This document shows, piece after piece, positions 49,140 to 57,642 of a stretch of 64,000 nucleotides of DNA. Numbering within the stretch: position 1 is the stretch's first letter; each line of letters begins with the position of its first letter. The notes under the pieces are model-generated. The model did no database searches and was not told the DNA's origin. It saw nothing but the letters and a program-made list of their open reading frames with translations. Position numbers and translations under genes: made by a program. Origin of the DNA: Deltaproteobacteria bacterium (GTDB lineage: Bacteria > Myxococcota_A > Polyangia > Polyangiales > Houyiibacteriaceae); assembly GCA_017644045.1 (NCBI GenBank), contig JAEPMI010000004.1, forward strand, positions 454,014 through 518,013, given 5' to 3'.

Positions 49140-49194
49140 AGCCCGATGCTAAACGATCTCGGCCCGCGATTCCGAGATTCACGGACAATTTCGC

Positions 49195-49887
49195 TCAACG
49201 GACCTGGGCGGCGACGAACGCTTCGAGGAGCGCACGCGCCTGAGCCCTCGCCGGACCGTCGAGCTGGACGTCCGCCCATGCGTTGCCTCGGGCTTCGGCG
49301 AGGGCAGCCCGGGTGGCTCCCGACAAGAGGATGCCGCGGCCGCCCAGCGATTGGCGGACGATGGCTCCCCGAGCGGGATCGAAGAAGGCGCTCTGACCGG
49401 GGGGGCAGCGCACTCCGCTGAGCGCACAGACCTCGAGCTCGGGTGCCATGCCCACCAGGCTCAGCGCGCGGACCCCGAAGGTCAGCCGGGTCGGCTCCGG
49501 CTCCCGTTCGCGCCGCCCGAGGGCCTCGAAGAGCTCGATGATGGCGTCGAAGAGGCGCGGCTCGGCGTCTTCCTCGCGCGTGATCCGCCGTACCAGGTCC
49601 AGGGCGGCACCTCCCTCCCGCATCCCGCCGAGACTCCTGAGCATCCCCGGGAACGCCCGGACCACGGTGGCCTCCTTGAGGGTGGCCAGGTCGCCGCGGC
49701 CTCGCGAGAACGCCAGCCGAACGACGCAGAAGGGCTCGAGCGACCCGCCGAAGCGGCCGCGCGAGCGGCGCGCGCCCCGGGCGATGGCCGAGAGGCGACC
49801 GTGATCCCGCGTGAAGAACGTGAGGATCCGGTCGGCGTCCCGGTAGTCGACGGACCGCAGGAGGACCGCCTCGGTCCCGCCGTCCAT
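49195..49887 (-). CDS. recO: DNA repair protein RecO
   Basis: 230 aa. Loads RecA at gaps with RecF/RecR. The N-terminal OB fold is VLLRSVDYRDADRILTFFTRDHGRLSAIARGARRSRGRFGG, a characteristic RecO signature (key: REYxDADxI-type start and GARRSR). The helical middle and zinc-finger region (CALSGVRCPPGQSAFFDPARGAIV) has two clear Cys rather than four. Starts 3 bp after the HTH gene stop, so in an operon with the RodZ-like and Tgl-like genes. Confidence 0.9.
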   Translation of the reverse strand: MDGGTEAVLLRSVDYRDADRILTFFTRDHGRLSAIARGARRSRGRFGGSLEPFCVVRLAFSRGRGDLATLKEATVVRAFPGMLRSLGGMREGGAALDLVRRITREEDAEPRLFDAIIELFEALGRREREPEPTRLTFGVRALSLVGMAPELEVCALSGVRCPPGQSAFFDPARGAIVRQSLGGRGILLSGATRAALAEARGNAWADVQLDGPARAQARALLEAFVAAQVR

Positions 49888-49890
49888 GGC

Positions 49891-50328
49891 TCAGGTGAGC
49901 GTGGTGTCGACGAGCGCGGGCGAGTCTTGCTGGCTCAGCTCGACGGGCACGTCGCGGTGTCGCGGCCGAAGCACGATCGAGAGCGCGAGCGTGAAGAGAA
50001 TCAGCAGTACGACGAGCGCGATCGCGATGCCGAAGCGTCGCCCTCGCTCGGGTGTCTGCACCGCGGGGAGCGGCGTGGGCTCCCGCTCGCGGTCGGCGGT
50101 GGTCTCGTCCAGCTTCCGGATGAGCCCCTTGGACTCCAGACCCAGGGTGCGGGCGTACGACTTGATGTAGCCGCGGGCGAAGACCTCGCCGGGCAGCTCG
50201 TCGAACTGGTCGTCTTCGAGGAGGCGGAGCAGACGAAGCGGGATGCGCGTGGTCTGGGCGATCTCCTCGATCGACATGTGTCGGAGCTCGCGCTCCCGGC
50301 GAAGGATGGTGCCGATGCTCTCGCTCAC
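49891..50328 (-). CDS. RodZ-like HTH membrane protein, lacking the long tail
   Basis: 145 aa. N-terminal XRE-type HTH of the RodZ/Cro superfamily (IGTILRRERELRHMSIEEIAQTTRIPLRLLRLLEDDQFDELPG and the following Y-rich helices; key: LRRERE and LPGEVFARGYIKSYARTLGL), one transmembrane helix (IAIALVVLLILFTLALSIVL) and a short periplasmic end. Full RodZ has about 100 more residues (DUF4115). It may position MreB-type cytoskeleton or act as a membrane regulator. Overlaps the Tgl-like gene by 4 bp. Confidence 0.82.
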   Translation of the reverse strand: MSESIGTILRRERELRHMSIEEIAQTTRIPLRLLRLLEDDQFDELPGEVFARGYIKSYARTLGLESKGLIRKLDETTADREREPTPLPAVQTPERGRRFGIAIALVVLLILFTLALSIVLRPRHRDVPVELSQQDSPALVDTTLT

Positions 50329-51146
50329 AGCTGACCTCCGAGCATGCGCTGGCAGGCCTGGCCGTCGGCGGTCTCGCCACCGAGCTCGATGCAGCGCTCG
50401 AAGTCGGCGACCGCCTCTTCCCGATGACCGAGGCGGGCGCGGGTCTCGCCGCGGAGTCGCCAGGCGTTCTGGAGCCGCGGATCGTCGTGGCAGGTCTCGT
50501 CGGCGTCGGTGGCCTGGGCGAGGGCTCGTTCGGCGTCCTCGAACTGCTCGAGCTCGAAGTAGGCGCGACCGAGGTAGTGGAAGCCCACGCAGAAGCGGGG
50601 CTGGGAACGGACCGCCTCGCGGAGCGGTTCGACGGCGTCCGCCGGCCGGCCCGCCTGGAGGTAGCCGAGGCCGAGGTTGCCCCAGGCGTTGTGTGGGGCG
50701 CGGTTGAGCGGATCGATGGCCGACTCGCGCAGGACCTCGAACGCCTCGTCGAAGGACTCGCGCTGGAGGAGGATGACCCCGAGGAAGTTACGCGCCTCGG
50801 CCAGCGCACCACCCTGCGCGTTCCGGTCGACGAACGCGGCGATGCCCTTGCGGACGAAGTCCTCGGCCACCGGGAGGTTGTTCCGCTCCTGATGCAGGAC
50901 GCCCATGAGCATCAGGGCCTCCGGATTCTCCGGGTCCAGCTCGAGCGCTCGACGGGCATGCTCGAAAGCGCCCGGCTTGTTTCCTTCTTGGTGCATCTGG
51001 GAGGCGAGCCTTCGCTCGTTGTTCGACTGATCCACGTCCTGCTGCGTAGGGCCTCGAACACATCCCGTGGTGGGCATGCTCAACGCCAAGCAAAAAGAGA
51101 GGAAAAGCCCCGCAAACACCCGCGGACGACCGGATCTATCCGGCAC
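50325..51146 (-). CDS. Tgl/PilF-like TPR lipoprotein
   Basis: 273 aa from GTG 51146, giving signal PDRSGRPRVFAGLFLSFCLALSMPTTGC (key: lipobox MPTTGC). Five to six TPRs (EHARRALELDPENPEALMLMGVLHQE, RNFLGVILLQRESFDEAFEVL, NAWGNLGLGYLQAGRPADAVEPL and ERALAQATDADETCHDDPRLQNAWRL) match the PilF/PilW/Tgl family. Myxococcus Tgl assembles the type IV pilus secretin PilQ. A Cys pair in the last repeats is typical for the family. The promoter region contains the palindrome at 51233-51250. Confidence 0.82.
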   Translation of the reverse strand: MPDRSGRPRVFAGLFLSFCLALSMPTTGCVRGPTQQDVDQSNNERRLASQMHQEGNKPGAFEHARRALELDPENPEALMLMGVLHQERNNLPVAEDFVRKGIAAFVDRNAQGGALAEARNFLGVILLQRESFDEAFEVLRESAIDPLNRAPHNAWGNLGLGYLQAGRPADAVEPLREAVRSQPRFCVGFHYLGRAYFELEQFEDAERALAQATDADETCHDDPRLQNAWRLRGETRARLGHREEAVADFERCIELGGETADGQACQRMLGGQL

Positions 51147-51201
51147 GTCACAGCCGGTCAAGCAGAGATTGTTACCAGACTGCCCCACTGTCCCTTTTTG
51201 T

Positions 51202-51250
51202 GGGTGTCGGTTTTCAGGGTGGCTGTGAGGGGGTGTCGGTCGACCGACAG
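51202..51250. promoter_or_regulatory. GTGTC palindrome and direct half-site upstream of tgl-like gene
   Basis: TGTCGGTCGACCGACA is a perfect 16-bp palindrome (51234-51249). Read as GTGTC-N8-GACAG (51233-51250), it matches the GTGTC-N8-GACAC motif reported for Myxococcus MrpC at 9 of 10 bases. A direct half-site GGGTGTCGG precedes it at 51202-51210 with a 29-bp period. The region lies between a CRP-family regulator gene and the Tgl-like gene. Confidence 0.5.
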
Positions 51251-51294
51251 CACCTCCACCAGGGGGACACAATTCCCGAGTGCGTTGAAAACAC

Positions 51295-51963
51295 TCAGGA
51301 AACGCCACCACGGACCTCTTCCTTCATCCCGAGGAGATCGTAGAGGCTGGCCAGCGCTTCGAGGTCGGGGACCACGATCTGCTCCTTCACGATCCGGATG
51401 TACCCCCCATCGCGGAGTTGTTGGACGGCGCGCTTCACTGCGTCGACGTCCAAACCGACCCGGGACGAGAGCTCGAGTGGTGACACGTGGATGGCGTGAC
51501 CACGATCGGTCTCCTCGGCCTCGTGCGAGAGACGGAGAAGGGTATTCACCACCCGTGAGGGGTGGTCACGTAGCATGGCGTTCTCGAGCTGCTCCTCGGC
51601 GTCGCGGAGCCGGCGCACCAGCTGGGCAACGAGCTGCTCGGCCACCCGAGCGTCGGTCGAGAGCAGCACGCCGAAGGTCTGGCGGTCGAGGGCGAGGACC
51701 TCGAGGTCGGTCAGCGCCACCGCGGCGGCACCTCGGCGGGCATCCGGCAGGAGCGCGTCCTCGCCGAAGAGGTCTCCGGTTCGCAGGACGGTGAGGCTGC
51801 GCTCGGCGGACCGGATCCGCTTCACGAGGCGCACCCGACCTTCGTGGACGATGTAGCAGTGGCTCGCCTCGTCGCCTTCGGCGTAGAGGCTGTCGCCAGC
51901 GGTGAAGGTCTTCCCGAAGCGCTCGACGAGCTTGGCTCGATCTTCTCGGGGCAGCTCCTGCAT
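51295..51963 (-). CDS. CRP/FNR-family transcription regulator
   Basis: 222 aa. cNMP-binding beta roll (FTAGDSLYAEGDEASHCYIVHEGRVRLVKR, LFGEDALLPDARRGAAAVAL) and a C-terminal winged HTH (HVSPLELSSRVGLDVDAVKRAVQQLRDGGYIRIV). The cyclic nucleotide site lacks the exact RxS/T pair of CRP, so ligand binding is uncertain, as in MrpC-type regulators. It lies next to a palindrome resembling the MrpC motif. The 322-bp region upstream (51964-52285) holds no confident gene. Confidence 0.85.
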   Translation of the reverse strand: MQELPREDRAKLVERFGKTFTAGDSLYAEGDEASHCYIVHEGRVRLVKRIRSAERSLTVLRTGDLFGEDALLPDARRGAAAVALTDLEVLALDRQTFGVLLSTDARVAEQLVAQLVRRLRDAEEQLENAMLRDHPSRVVNTLLRLSHEAEETDRGHAIHVSPLELSSRVGLDVDAVKRAVQQLRDGGYIRIVKEQIVVPDLEALASLYDLLGMKEEVRGGVS

Positions 51964-52285
51964 CCGCGATGGGTATACCTGGGCCCGGTCTCACTGCAAG
52001 GAGGATCCGCCGCGCCACGTCGGGCAGGTAGGCGCAGCGACTCGTGCCCGTCCTCGTCCTCGTGCACGTGCGCGTGCAGGAAAGGGTTGGCCCGGCGGGT
52101 GATCCGAAGCGACCGCCGCCGGTCGATCATACGCAGTGTTCACTGACAGGACATCGAGCGGAAACCTCCGCCCGTCAGTCTGCTCCTCATGCTCCGCGTC
52201 GCTCTCCGCCTCACGCCCGCGCCCGCGCACTACCTGCTCGGCGCCACCTACGTGGTCACCCAACTGATCCGGTCGGGCTACTCGC
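51964..52285. other. 322-bp intergenic region, no confident gene
   Basis: Between the start of the CRP-family gene and the 3' end of the LolB-like gene. Contains GAGGAGG-like and GTGTTCACTGACA sequence near 52135 and a CG-rich repeat GTGCACGTGCGCGTGC near 52067. A 36-codon ORF from 52189 to 52299 (+) is possible but has no ribosome site. No tRNA, terminator or promoter is clear. Confidence 0.5.
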
Positions 52286-53131
52286 TCAATCGCAGCTGAT
52301 CGTCTCCACGCTCATGCCGGGCGGCGGCGTCTGGGAGAAGACCTCCTCGGCCACCGGCTCGGTGACGATCGACATCTCCTTGAAACGAACGAGCGTGTCC
52401 GCCTCGCGCTCCGGATCCTCGAAGCGGAGCACGAAGGGCAGCGCCACACCCCGCCCTTCCTCGTCGGCCGGGTCGACCACCACGCGGTAGTCCTCGTAAG
52501 TCGCGCGCCAGATCGTCTTGCCCGACGCGTCGAAGAGCTCGCTCCGTCGCAGCCGCAGATGCTGGTCTTCCGGCGCGGCGTCCTCGTCGGCCTCGCGTGC
52601 GGTGAGCACGATCTCCTGGCGCCGACCGTCGGCGGCCGTTCGCACGACCACGTATCCCTCCGAGCTACACGCGAGGCTGACGTCGTCGGCCTCGAGCCGC
52701 GGCGTATCGCCGAGCAGGAAGTGCGCGACCTCCGCTCCGCTCATGTGGATGCCGAGCAGTCGGGCGATGTTCGATGGACACGCCTCACCGTCGAGGAAGC
52801 GGCTCTCGCGGTGATCGAGGAGCTGGAAGCGCTCGCCATCGCTGGTGAGCACCGCCGCCGGACCGAACTGGGTCATGGCGTCGAAGCGAACGCGGTCGGG
52901 ACGATCCAGGTAGAGCAACACGGTGCCACGCACCCGGCCACTCTCGCCGCGTTGGTCGACCCGCGCTTCACCACGAAGCGCGGTCACCGTGCGCCGAAGC
53001 GAACGGTGCATCCGCAACGCGCGCATCGGATCGGTGTGTGGAGTCGTGGGGCAACCGGGACCGGGGCAGCCCGTGAGGAGCACGAGCCCCGCGAGGGCGA
53101 AGAGTACGGAGAGTCGAATCACGGCGCGCAC
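52286..53131 (-). CDS. LolB/DUF4292-like outer-membrane lipoprotein
   Basis: 281 aa from GTG 53131 (GGAG 5 nt upstream). Signal RAVIRLSVLFALAGLVLLTGC with lipobox LLTGC. The mature domain begins with a helix-strand pattern (SLRRTVTALRGEARVDQRGESGRVRGTVLLYLDRPDRVRFDAMTQFGPAAVLTSDGE; key: RGTVLLYLDRPDRVRFD) typical of LolA/LolB superfamily lipoprotein-sorting folds (DUF4292-like). A GECACPSN-type Cys and SLACSSEG Cys may pair. Probably binds lipid or lipoproteins at the outer membrane. Next to the zincin operon, about 40 bp apart. Confidence 0.75.
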   Translation of the reverse strand: MRAVIRLSVLFALAGLVLLTGCPGPGCPTTPHTDPMRALRMHRSLRRTVTALRGEARVDQRGESGRVRGTVLLYLDRPDRVRFDAMTQFGPAAVLTSDGERFQLLDHRESRFLDGEACPSNIARLLGIHMSGAEVAHFLLGDTPRLEADDVSLACSSEGYVVVRTAADGRRQEIVLTAREADEDAAPEDQHLRLRRSELFDASGKTIWRATYEDYRVVVDPADEEGRGVALPFVLRFEDPEREADTLVRFKEMSIVTEPVAEEVFSQTPPPGMSVETISCD

Positions 53132-53174
53132 GTCAGCTCCTCTACACCAGCTCGCGCGGAGGACCAACGCGACG

Positions 53175-54452
53175 TCACTCGATCACTCCGGCGGCGACGA
53201 GCAGCGCGAGGCCGATCGCCAGGACCAACAACCCCCAGAAGAACACCCGGCCCATCTGGCCGAGCTCGCGCCGAAGCGCGTCTCGCTCGGCACGCCGCAC
53301 GGCGTCCTTGCCGAAGGTCCGCTCGAGGTCGGCGCGCGCTTCGGCTCGTTCCTCGGCGTCGAGCGGGTCGTGACCGGAGAGGTGGTGGAGGTGGTGCTCC
53401 ACCTCGTGGTCGAGCGTCTCGCGGATCTCCGCGTCGACGTCGTAGGGAGCCTCGGCGAACATCGAGACGAAGGTCTGGTAGTAGAGCGCGATCTCGAAGC
53501 GGACGTCGGTGAAGGTCCCGCCGTGGTTCTCGTGGATCGGCTGGTAGCTCCCCATGAGCGGCTCGCCCGAGTCGTCGACCGGTGGCACGCCCTCGTCGAC
53601 GACGACGTCGATGTTGGCCACGCCGCGGTCTTCGAAGACCTCCGCCGCGAACCGCTCCACGGCGGCCGAGAACGCGTCGATGTCGAGCATGGCGCCCTCC
53701 TCTTCGATCGCACCGAAGAGCACGTCGAAGGCTTCGGGCGGCGGGTCGTCTTCGCGAATGGAGGGCGTCGGCACGTCGTGGACCGCACCGCACTCGGGAC
53801 AGACGAGCCCGAAGCGCATCCGAGGCGGATACTGCACCAGGTCGTACGCGGCGGTGATCACGTCGAGCAACGCATCGCTCGACGCGTTCATTCGCTCGGC
53901 GATCGACTCGGCGGTGTCCAGGGTGGTCCCATCCTCGAGCGTGAGCTCGACGACGCCGAGTCCTCGAACGACCGCAGCGTCGAGCACGGGCTCGGGCGCG
54001 ACGAGACACCGCCAGAGCGCGCGTGCGTCTCGAACACGAACCGGATCCATGAGCGCACCGCGGACGCCGTCCACGGCCTCCGCCCACCGCATCGGCGGAT
54101 GCTCGAATACCGGGGGCTCCGCGAGCAGCGACTCCGGGTCGGCGCCGACCGGATCGACGTCGAGCGAGTGGCGGCAGTTGCGACAGGTGAGCGCCGGGTG
54201 TGGCTGGGGTTCGATCACGCCGAAGCGCTCGGCGAGATCGCGGACGAGATGGAAGTCGGAGACGAAGAGCTCGTCGACCTCTCCGTCGAGCAAGACGATC
54301 CGCTCGGCAGCGAAGGCCTCGAGCAGACGTCCCGCGAAGAGCTCGCCTCCATCGACCACGTCGCTCTCGATGGCGTCGCCTTCGGGCACGAAGCGCACGC
54401 GGATCGTGTCGCCGTGCAACCCGTCGAGCGTGAGCTCGAAGGGGTCGCTCAA
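53175..54452 (-). CDS. membrane-anchored zincin with two CxxC zinc ribbons
   Basis: 425 aa from a TTG overlapping the upstream stop (TTGA). Two zinc-ribbon-like pairs, LTCRNCRH (about 120) and LVCPECGAVHD (about 225). The C-terminal part (about 260-370) matches minimal zincin (PF06262-like) proteins: IDVVVDEGVPPV, SYQPIHENHG, IALYYQTFVSMFA and the catalytic LDHEVEHHLHHL, HExxH with Glu. One C-terminal transmembrane helix. N-terminal 100 residues unassigned. Coupled to a homocysteine methyltransferase-like and a cytochrome-like gene. Confidence 0.72.
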   Translation of the reverse strand: MSDPFELTLDGLHGDTIRVRFVPEGDAIESDVVDGGELFAGRLLEAFAAERIVLLDGEVDELFVSDFHLVRDLAERFGVIEPQPHPALTCRNCRHSLDVDPVGADPESLLAEPPVFEHPPMRWAEAVDGVRGALMDPVRVRDARALWRCLVAPEPVLDAAVVRGLGVVELTLEDGTTLDTAESIAERMNASSDALLDVITAAYDLVQYPPRMRFGLVCPECGAVHDVPTPSIREDDPPPEAFDVLFGAIEEEGAMLDIDAFSAAVERFAAEVFEDRGVANIDVVVDEGVPPVDDSGEPLMGSYQPIHENHGGTFTDVRFEIALYYQTFVSMFAEAPYDVDAEIRETLDHEVEHHLHHLSGHDPLDAEERAEARADLERTFGKDAVRRAERDALRRELGQMGRVFFWGLLVLAIGLALLVAAGVIE

Positions 54453-55186
54453 CCGGCGACTCCGACGATCGCCCGGACGTGGTCGAGACCCGCGCCGCAG
54501 CAACCGCCCATCGCGCGAACGCCGGCGGCCTTCAGATCCGCGGCGAGCGCGGCGAAGTCTGCCGGTGTGCGGAGGGCCCCCGGTAGACCGGCGCTCGGGC
54601 GAGCCAACACCGGGAGCGGTCCCCCGGCCCACCGCTTCGCGACCGCGGCGACGCTCCCTCGACCGTCGCCGCAGCCGACGAGCACCGCGGAGGCGCCGGC
54701 CCGTCCGAGTCTGCCCGGCAACGCCGCCCGTTCGGGGGTCGCCGCGTCGTGCAGCGGGCAGAACCCGGCGACGACCAGTACCGATGCACCGACCGCGGCC
54801 ACGACCTCTTCGGTCGTCCGCACGAGTGCCTCTGGACCCACGAAGGTCTCGAGCACGACCGCATCCGCGCCCATGTCGACCGCGACCGAGGCCAACCGGG
54901 CGTGCCCCTCGCCAGGACCGAGCGCCGCGAACACGAACGCCGCACCGGCCTCACGAGCGAGCGACACCGCGGCGCGCACTCGGTCCTCGCCGCCTTCGCT
55001 TCGTGGCGCCGCGAAGGACGCCGTGAAAATCGCCGTGGCGCCCGCCGCCAACATCCCGCGGTGCAGCTCGACCACCCGCGCCGGTTCGTCGAGCACCCAG
55101 CGCTCTGGGTCGGCCGCGTCGGCGCCCATGCGGGCGAGCTCGGTGCCGACCGCGCCGTCCAGCGCCCAGCCGACCCGAAGGTCCAT
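54449..55186 (-). CDS. homocysteine S-methyltransferase-family protein
   Basis: 245 aa, ATG 55186 overlapping the upstream stop by 1 bp. TIM-barrel pattern with DGAVGTELARMG at the start (GAxGTxL motif), LHRGMLAAGATAIFTASF, DAVVLETFVGP and the zinc-binding MGGCCGAGLDHV end; a third Cys in LVVAGFCPLH could complete the zinc site. This is the fold of methionine synthase module 1 and BhmT/MmuM. At 245 aa it is short, lacking some N-terminal helices. May methylate a different thiol. Confidence 0.78.
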   Translation of the reverse strand: MDLRVGWALDGAVGTELARMGADAADPERWVLDEPARVVELHRGMLAAGATAIFTASFAAPRSEGGEDRVRAAVSLAREAGAAFVFAALGPGEGHARLASVAVDMGADAVVLETFVGPEALVRTTEEVVAAVGASVLVVAGFCPLHDAATPERAALPGRLGRAGASAVLVGCGDGRGSVAAVAKRWAGGPLPVLARPSAGLPGALRTPADFAALAADLKAAGVRAMGGCCGAGLDHVRAIVGVAG

Positions 55187-56232
55187 CACATCTCGTTCGC
55201 GCCTTCGTCGATCCACTGACGGATCGGCGCGATGAACTCTTCGGGCAGGAGGGCTCGGCCCTGTGGCATGTCGCCGCCGCAGACCTCGCTCCCATCGCCG
55301 GTCACGCCCTCCAGCTTGTGGATCAGGAGAGACGCCGCGGCGTCGTTGGGCACGATGAGCGTCGGCGCCCCCGCGCCGCCGCAGTCTTCGCCCTCGGCGG
55401 CCACGCCGACCATCTCCATGTACGCCGTGTCCTGATCGCTGAGATCGAGGTTGGACTGCATGAAGGTCTCCTGCGCGCTCGTGCTCGAACCATCGTGGCA
55501 GCCGCTCACGCAGTTGGACCCGCTGAAGAAGTCGTAGATGGACTCCCACGTGGGCTCGGGGGGCTCCGGCGGCTCGTAGCGGACGAAGCAGTCGCCGACG
55601 TCGGCCATGGCGCCGCAGTCCTGACCCGGGTCCCGCGCGTCCGGAAGGCGGGTGGCACCGACCACCGGCGCGCCACAGGCGAGCCAGTTGCGGAGAATGG
55701 CCTCGCCCTCCGGCGTGTCGAGGGAGGGCAGCGGCGTGTCGCCGCCGTTGATGGAGTCGAACACCGCCTCACCGCTGGCGCGGAACCACTCGCCGCCAGA
55801 GGCGAGGACCTCCTGGGCCTCCATGCCGGGCGGCGGCATCGCGCCGGCCTCGACCTCGGCCATGATCGCGCGCCCGTGGTCGAACACGCGCCGGCTGTTC
55901 GACAGGAGATCGTCGTAGCGCGGCTGGAGCCCCTCCGGGCACATCCCGTCCGATGCCAGCTCGCACGCGACCTGCACGTCGTAGTTGAGGCCCGCGGGCG
56001 CCCCTCGACGGCTGCTCCCGTTCGCGCCCTCCGAGTGACACGAGCCGCCGGCCGAGCAGTTCTGCTGCATCAGAGCCTGACCCTCGTACGCGGGGGTTCC
56101 GGAGGCCGGATCGCCCTCCACGAAGTAGAACACCAGGCGGTTGGCCTGCGCGATGTTGCACTCGCCGAGCTCGGGCTCGCAGCCGGCGATGGCAAAAGAC
56201 AACGCGATCAACACGTGGGGGGCGCGCGACAT
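55186..56232 (-). CDS. cytochrome-c-like lipoprotein with atypical heme motifs
   Basis: 348 aa from ATG 56232. Signal RAPHVLIALSFAIAGC (lipobox). Two heme-like motifs deviate from CxxCH: QNCSAGGSCHSEG (CX5CH) and NCVSGCHDG (CX3CH), each followed by Met-containing segments such as MPPPG and GGDMPQGRALLPEEFIAPIRQWIDEGA, like the PSD1/planctomycete-type cytochrome C domains seen in myxobacterial lipoproteins. Whether heme is attached is unproven. First gene of a three-gene coupled operon with the methyltransferase-like and zincin genes. Confidence 0.75.
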   Translation of the reverse strand: MSRAPHVLIALSFAIAGCEPELGECNIAQANRLVFYFVEGDPASGTPAYEGQALMQQNCSAGGSCHSEGANGSSRRGAPAGLNYDVQVACELASDGMCPEGLQPRYDDLLSNSRRVFDHGRAIMAEVEAGAMPPPGMEAQEVLASGGEWFRASGEAVFDSINGGDTPLPSLDTPEGEAILRNWLACGAPVVGATRLPDARDPGQDCGAMADVGDCFVRYEPPEPPEPTWESIYDFFSGSNCVSGCHDGSSTSAQETFMQSNLDLSDQDTAYMEMVGVAAEGEDCGGAGAPTLIVPNDAAASLLIHKLEGVTGDGSEVCGGDMPQGRALLPEEFIAPIRQWIDEGANEM

Positions 56233-56363
56233 GCGTGGCACTTTCGCCGGCCCTCCCTGCCCGGTCAAGTTCGCCATTGTCGCGAATCGGCAACCACGTT
56301 CGCCCTTTGTCGACGGGGGTTCGGGGCTCGACTCCGGTGGTTTTTCCGGGCAGGGTCGCTGCG

Positions 56364-57593
56364 ATGGCGGACGTCGCTTGGGGACAGACCATGGCCGGAG
56401 CTCGATTCGGTCTGCGGCCCCCACCCGGTGAGGTGGAGGCAGGCGGTACGATTCGCGTGGAGCTGCTGTGCCAGAACCAAGGCAGCGAGCCCATCTGGGT
56501 GTTCGGCTTCACTCCGGGCTACCCCCGCTCGTTGCGCGTGTCGCCGCCCAAGAGTCATCGACCGTGGATCCGCATCAGCTTCGGCGACGTCAACGTGCTC
56601 CACCCGCCGGAGGGGTTTCTGCGACTCCTCCCCGGAGCGACCGCGAGCACCGAGCTCGATCTGAGCTTCGCGTTCGATCGCCGCGGCGCCGGCGCGTGGC
56701 CGCTGGCCTTCGCCTACGACCCGGTTCGGGCGAGCGGTCGATTCGTGCCGTGGACACCGCCGGAGGGCACCGAGGCGCTGACGGGTCGGATCGAGCTGCT
56801 GGTGACGACGGCGCGCTCACTCGCGGACGCAGGCATCGACGAAAACGTCGGCCACGAGCTCGACCTGCTGCTGATGGGCGACCCGCCCGACCTCGTCACG
56901 CAGCTCGAGGCGCACGGGGCGGGCGGTGCCGCCTTCGCGGCGCGGCGAGTCGCGCGCATCCTCTCCGCCGGCATGGAGTCGATGGTCGGCTGGAACGCTC
57001 TGCGGGCGCTCCTGCGCATGGGTGACCAGGGTTTCGGCGCGCTCCGCACCGCGCAGCAGGAGATCCCCCACGCGGCCGAGGTCTACGCGTTCGCGATGGA
57101 CTGGTTCCGCCACCAACGCGGGAGCTCGCCCCCCGAAGAGCACCTGCCCTTCATCACGATGCTCGACCGGATCATCCAACAGCCGGACCAGCGCGGGAAC
57201 TTCCTCCTGACCTGGACTGGCGTGGACTCCGAGATCCACGGCACGCGCCGGATCGAGGTGCTCGGTCGAGGCGAGCGGCTCACGAGCATTCGTGCGCCCG
57301 GCGAGCCCAGCGCGGCCACGAACCGCGGGGCGCTCCCGCAGGCGCAGATCACGGCGATCGCGACCGCGCTGCGCGACTCGATGGTCTGGTTGCTCCGGCC
57401 GCTCCGACAGACCGGCCTCCCGGACGAGCCGCGCCCGAGCCTCGAGGTCCAGCTCGGGCTCGGCGATCCCTTCGCGCGCCGCCTCGCGATGTGGAACGGC
57501 GAGTGGCGGCAGGGTCCCGCGCGGGCCTTGGCGGCGCTGCTCGACCGACTCTCCACCGCGTCGGACGGCAGCCTGATGCCGCCTCCGGTCTGA
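56364..57593 (+). CDS. conserved-looking protein of unknown function
   Basis: 409 aa from ATG 56364 (short GTCGCTGCG gap; GTG/TTG alternatives upstream lack ribosome sites). N-terminal beta region (IRVELLCQNQGSEPIWVFGFTPGYPRSLRVSPPKSHRPWIRISFGDVNVLHPPEG; key: VELLCQN, WVFGFTPGYPRS) resembles an Ig-like or DUF11-type sheet. The C-terminal half is helical (DLLLMGDPPDLVTQLEAHGAGGAAFAARRVARILSAGM). No signal peptide or membrane segment. Not recognised; divergent from the cytochrome-like gene. Confidence 0.6.
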   Translation: MADVAWGQTMAGARFGLRPPPGEVEAGGTIRVELLCQNQGSEPIWVFGFTPGYPRSLRVSPPKSHRPWIRISFGDVNVLHPPEGFLRLLPGATASTELDLSFAFDRRGAGAWPLAFAYDPVRASGRFVPWTPPEGTEALTGRIELLVTTARSLADAGIDENVGHELDLLLMGDPPDLVTQLEAHGAGGAAFAARRVARILSAGMESMVGWNALRALLRMGDQGFGALRTAQQEIPHAAEVYAFAMDWFRHQRGSSPPEEHLPFITMLDRIIQQPDQRGNFLLTWTGVDSEIHGTRRIEVLGRGERLTSIRAPGEPSAATNRGALPQAQITAIATALRDSMVWLLRPLRQTGLPDEPRPSLEVQLGLGDPFARRLAMWNGEWRQGPARALAALLDRLSTASDGSLMPPPV

Positions 57594-57615
57594 GCGCGGA
57601 TTCGTAGGGTCGGTA

Positions 57616-57635
57616 CCTCACCTGTGGTGGTGAGG
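57616..57635. terminator. hairpin between convergent genes
   Basis: CCTCACC (57616-57622) and GGTGAGG (57629-57635) form a perfect 7-bp stem with a TGTGGT loop, 22 bp after the 56364 gene and 7 bp before the sigma-factor stop. A plausible bidirectional terminator without T-tract. Confidence 0.4.
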
Positions 57636-57642
57636 CGCGACC

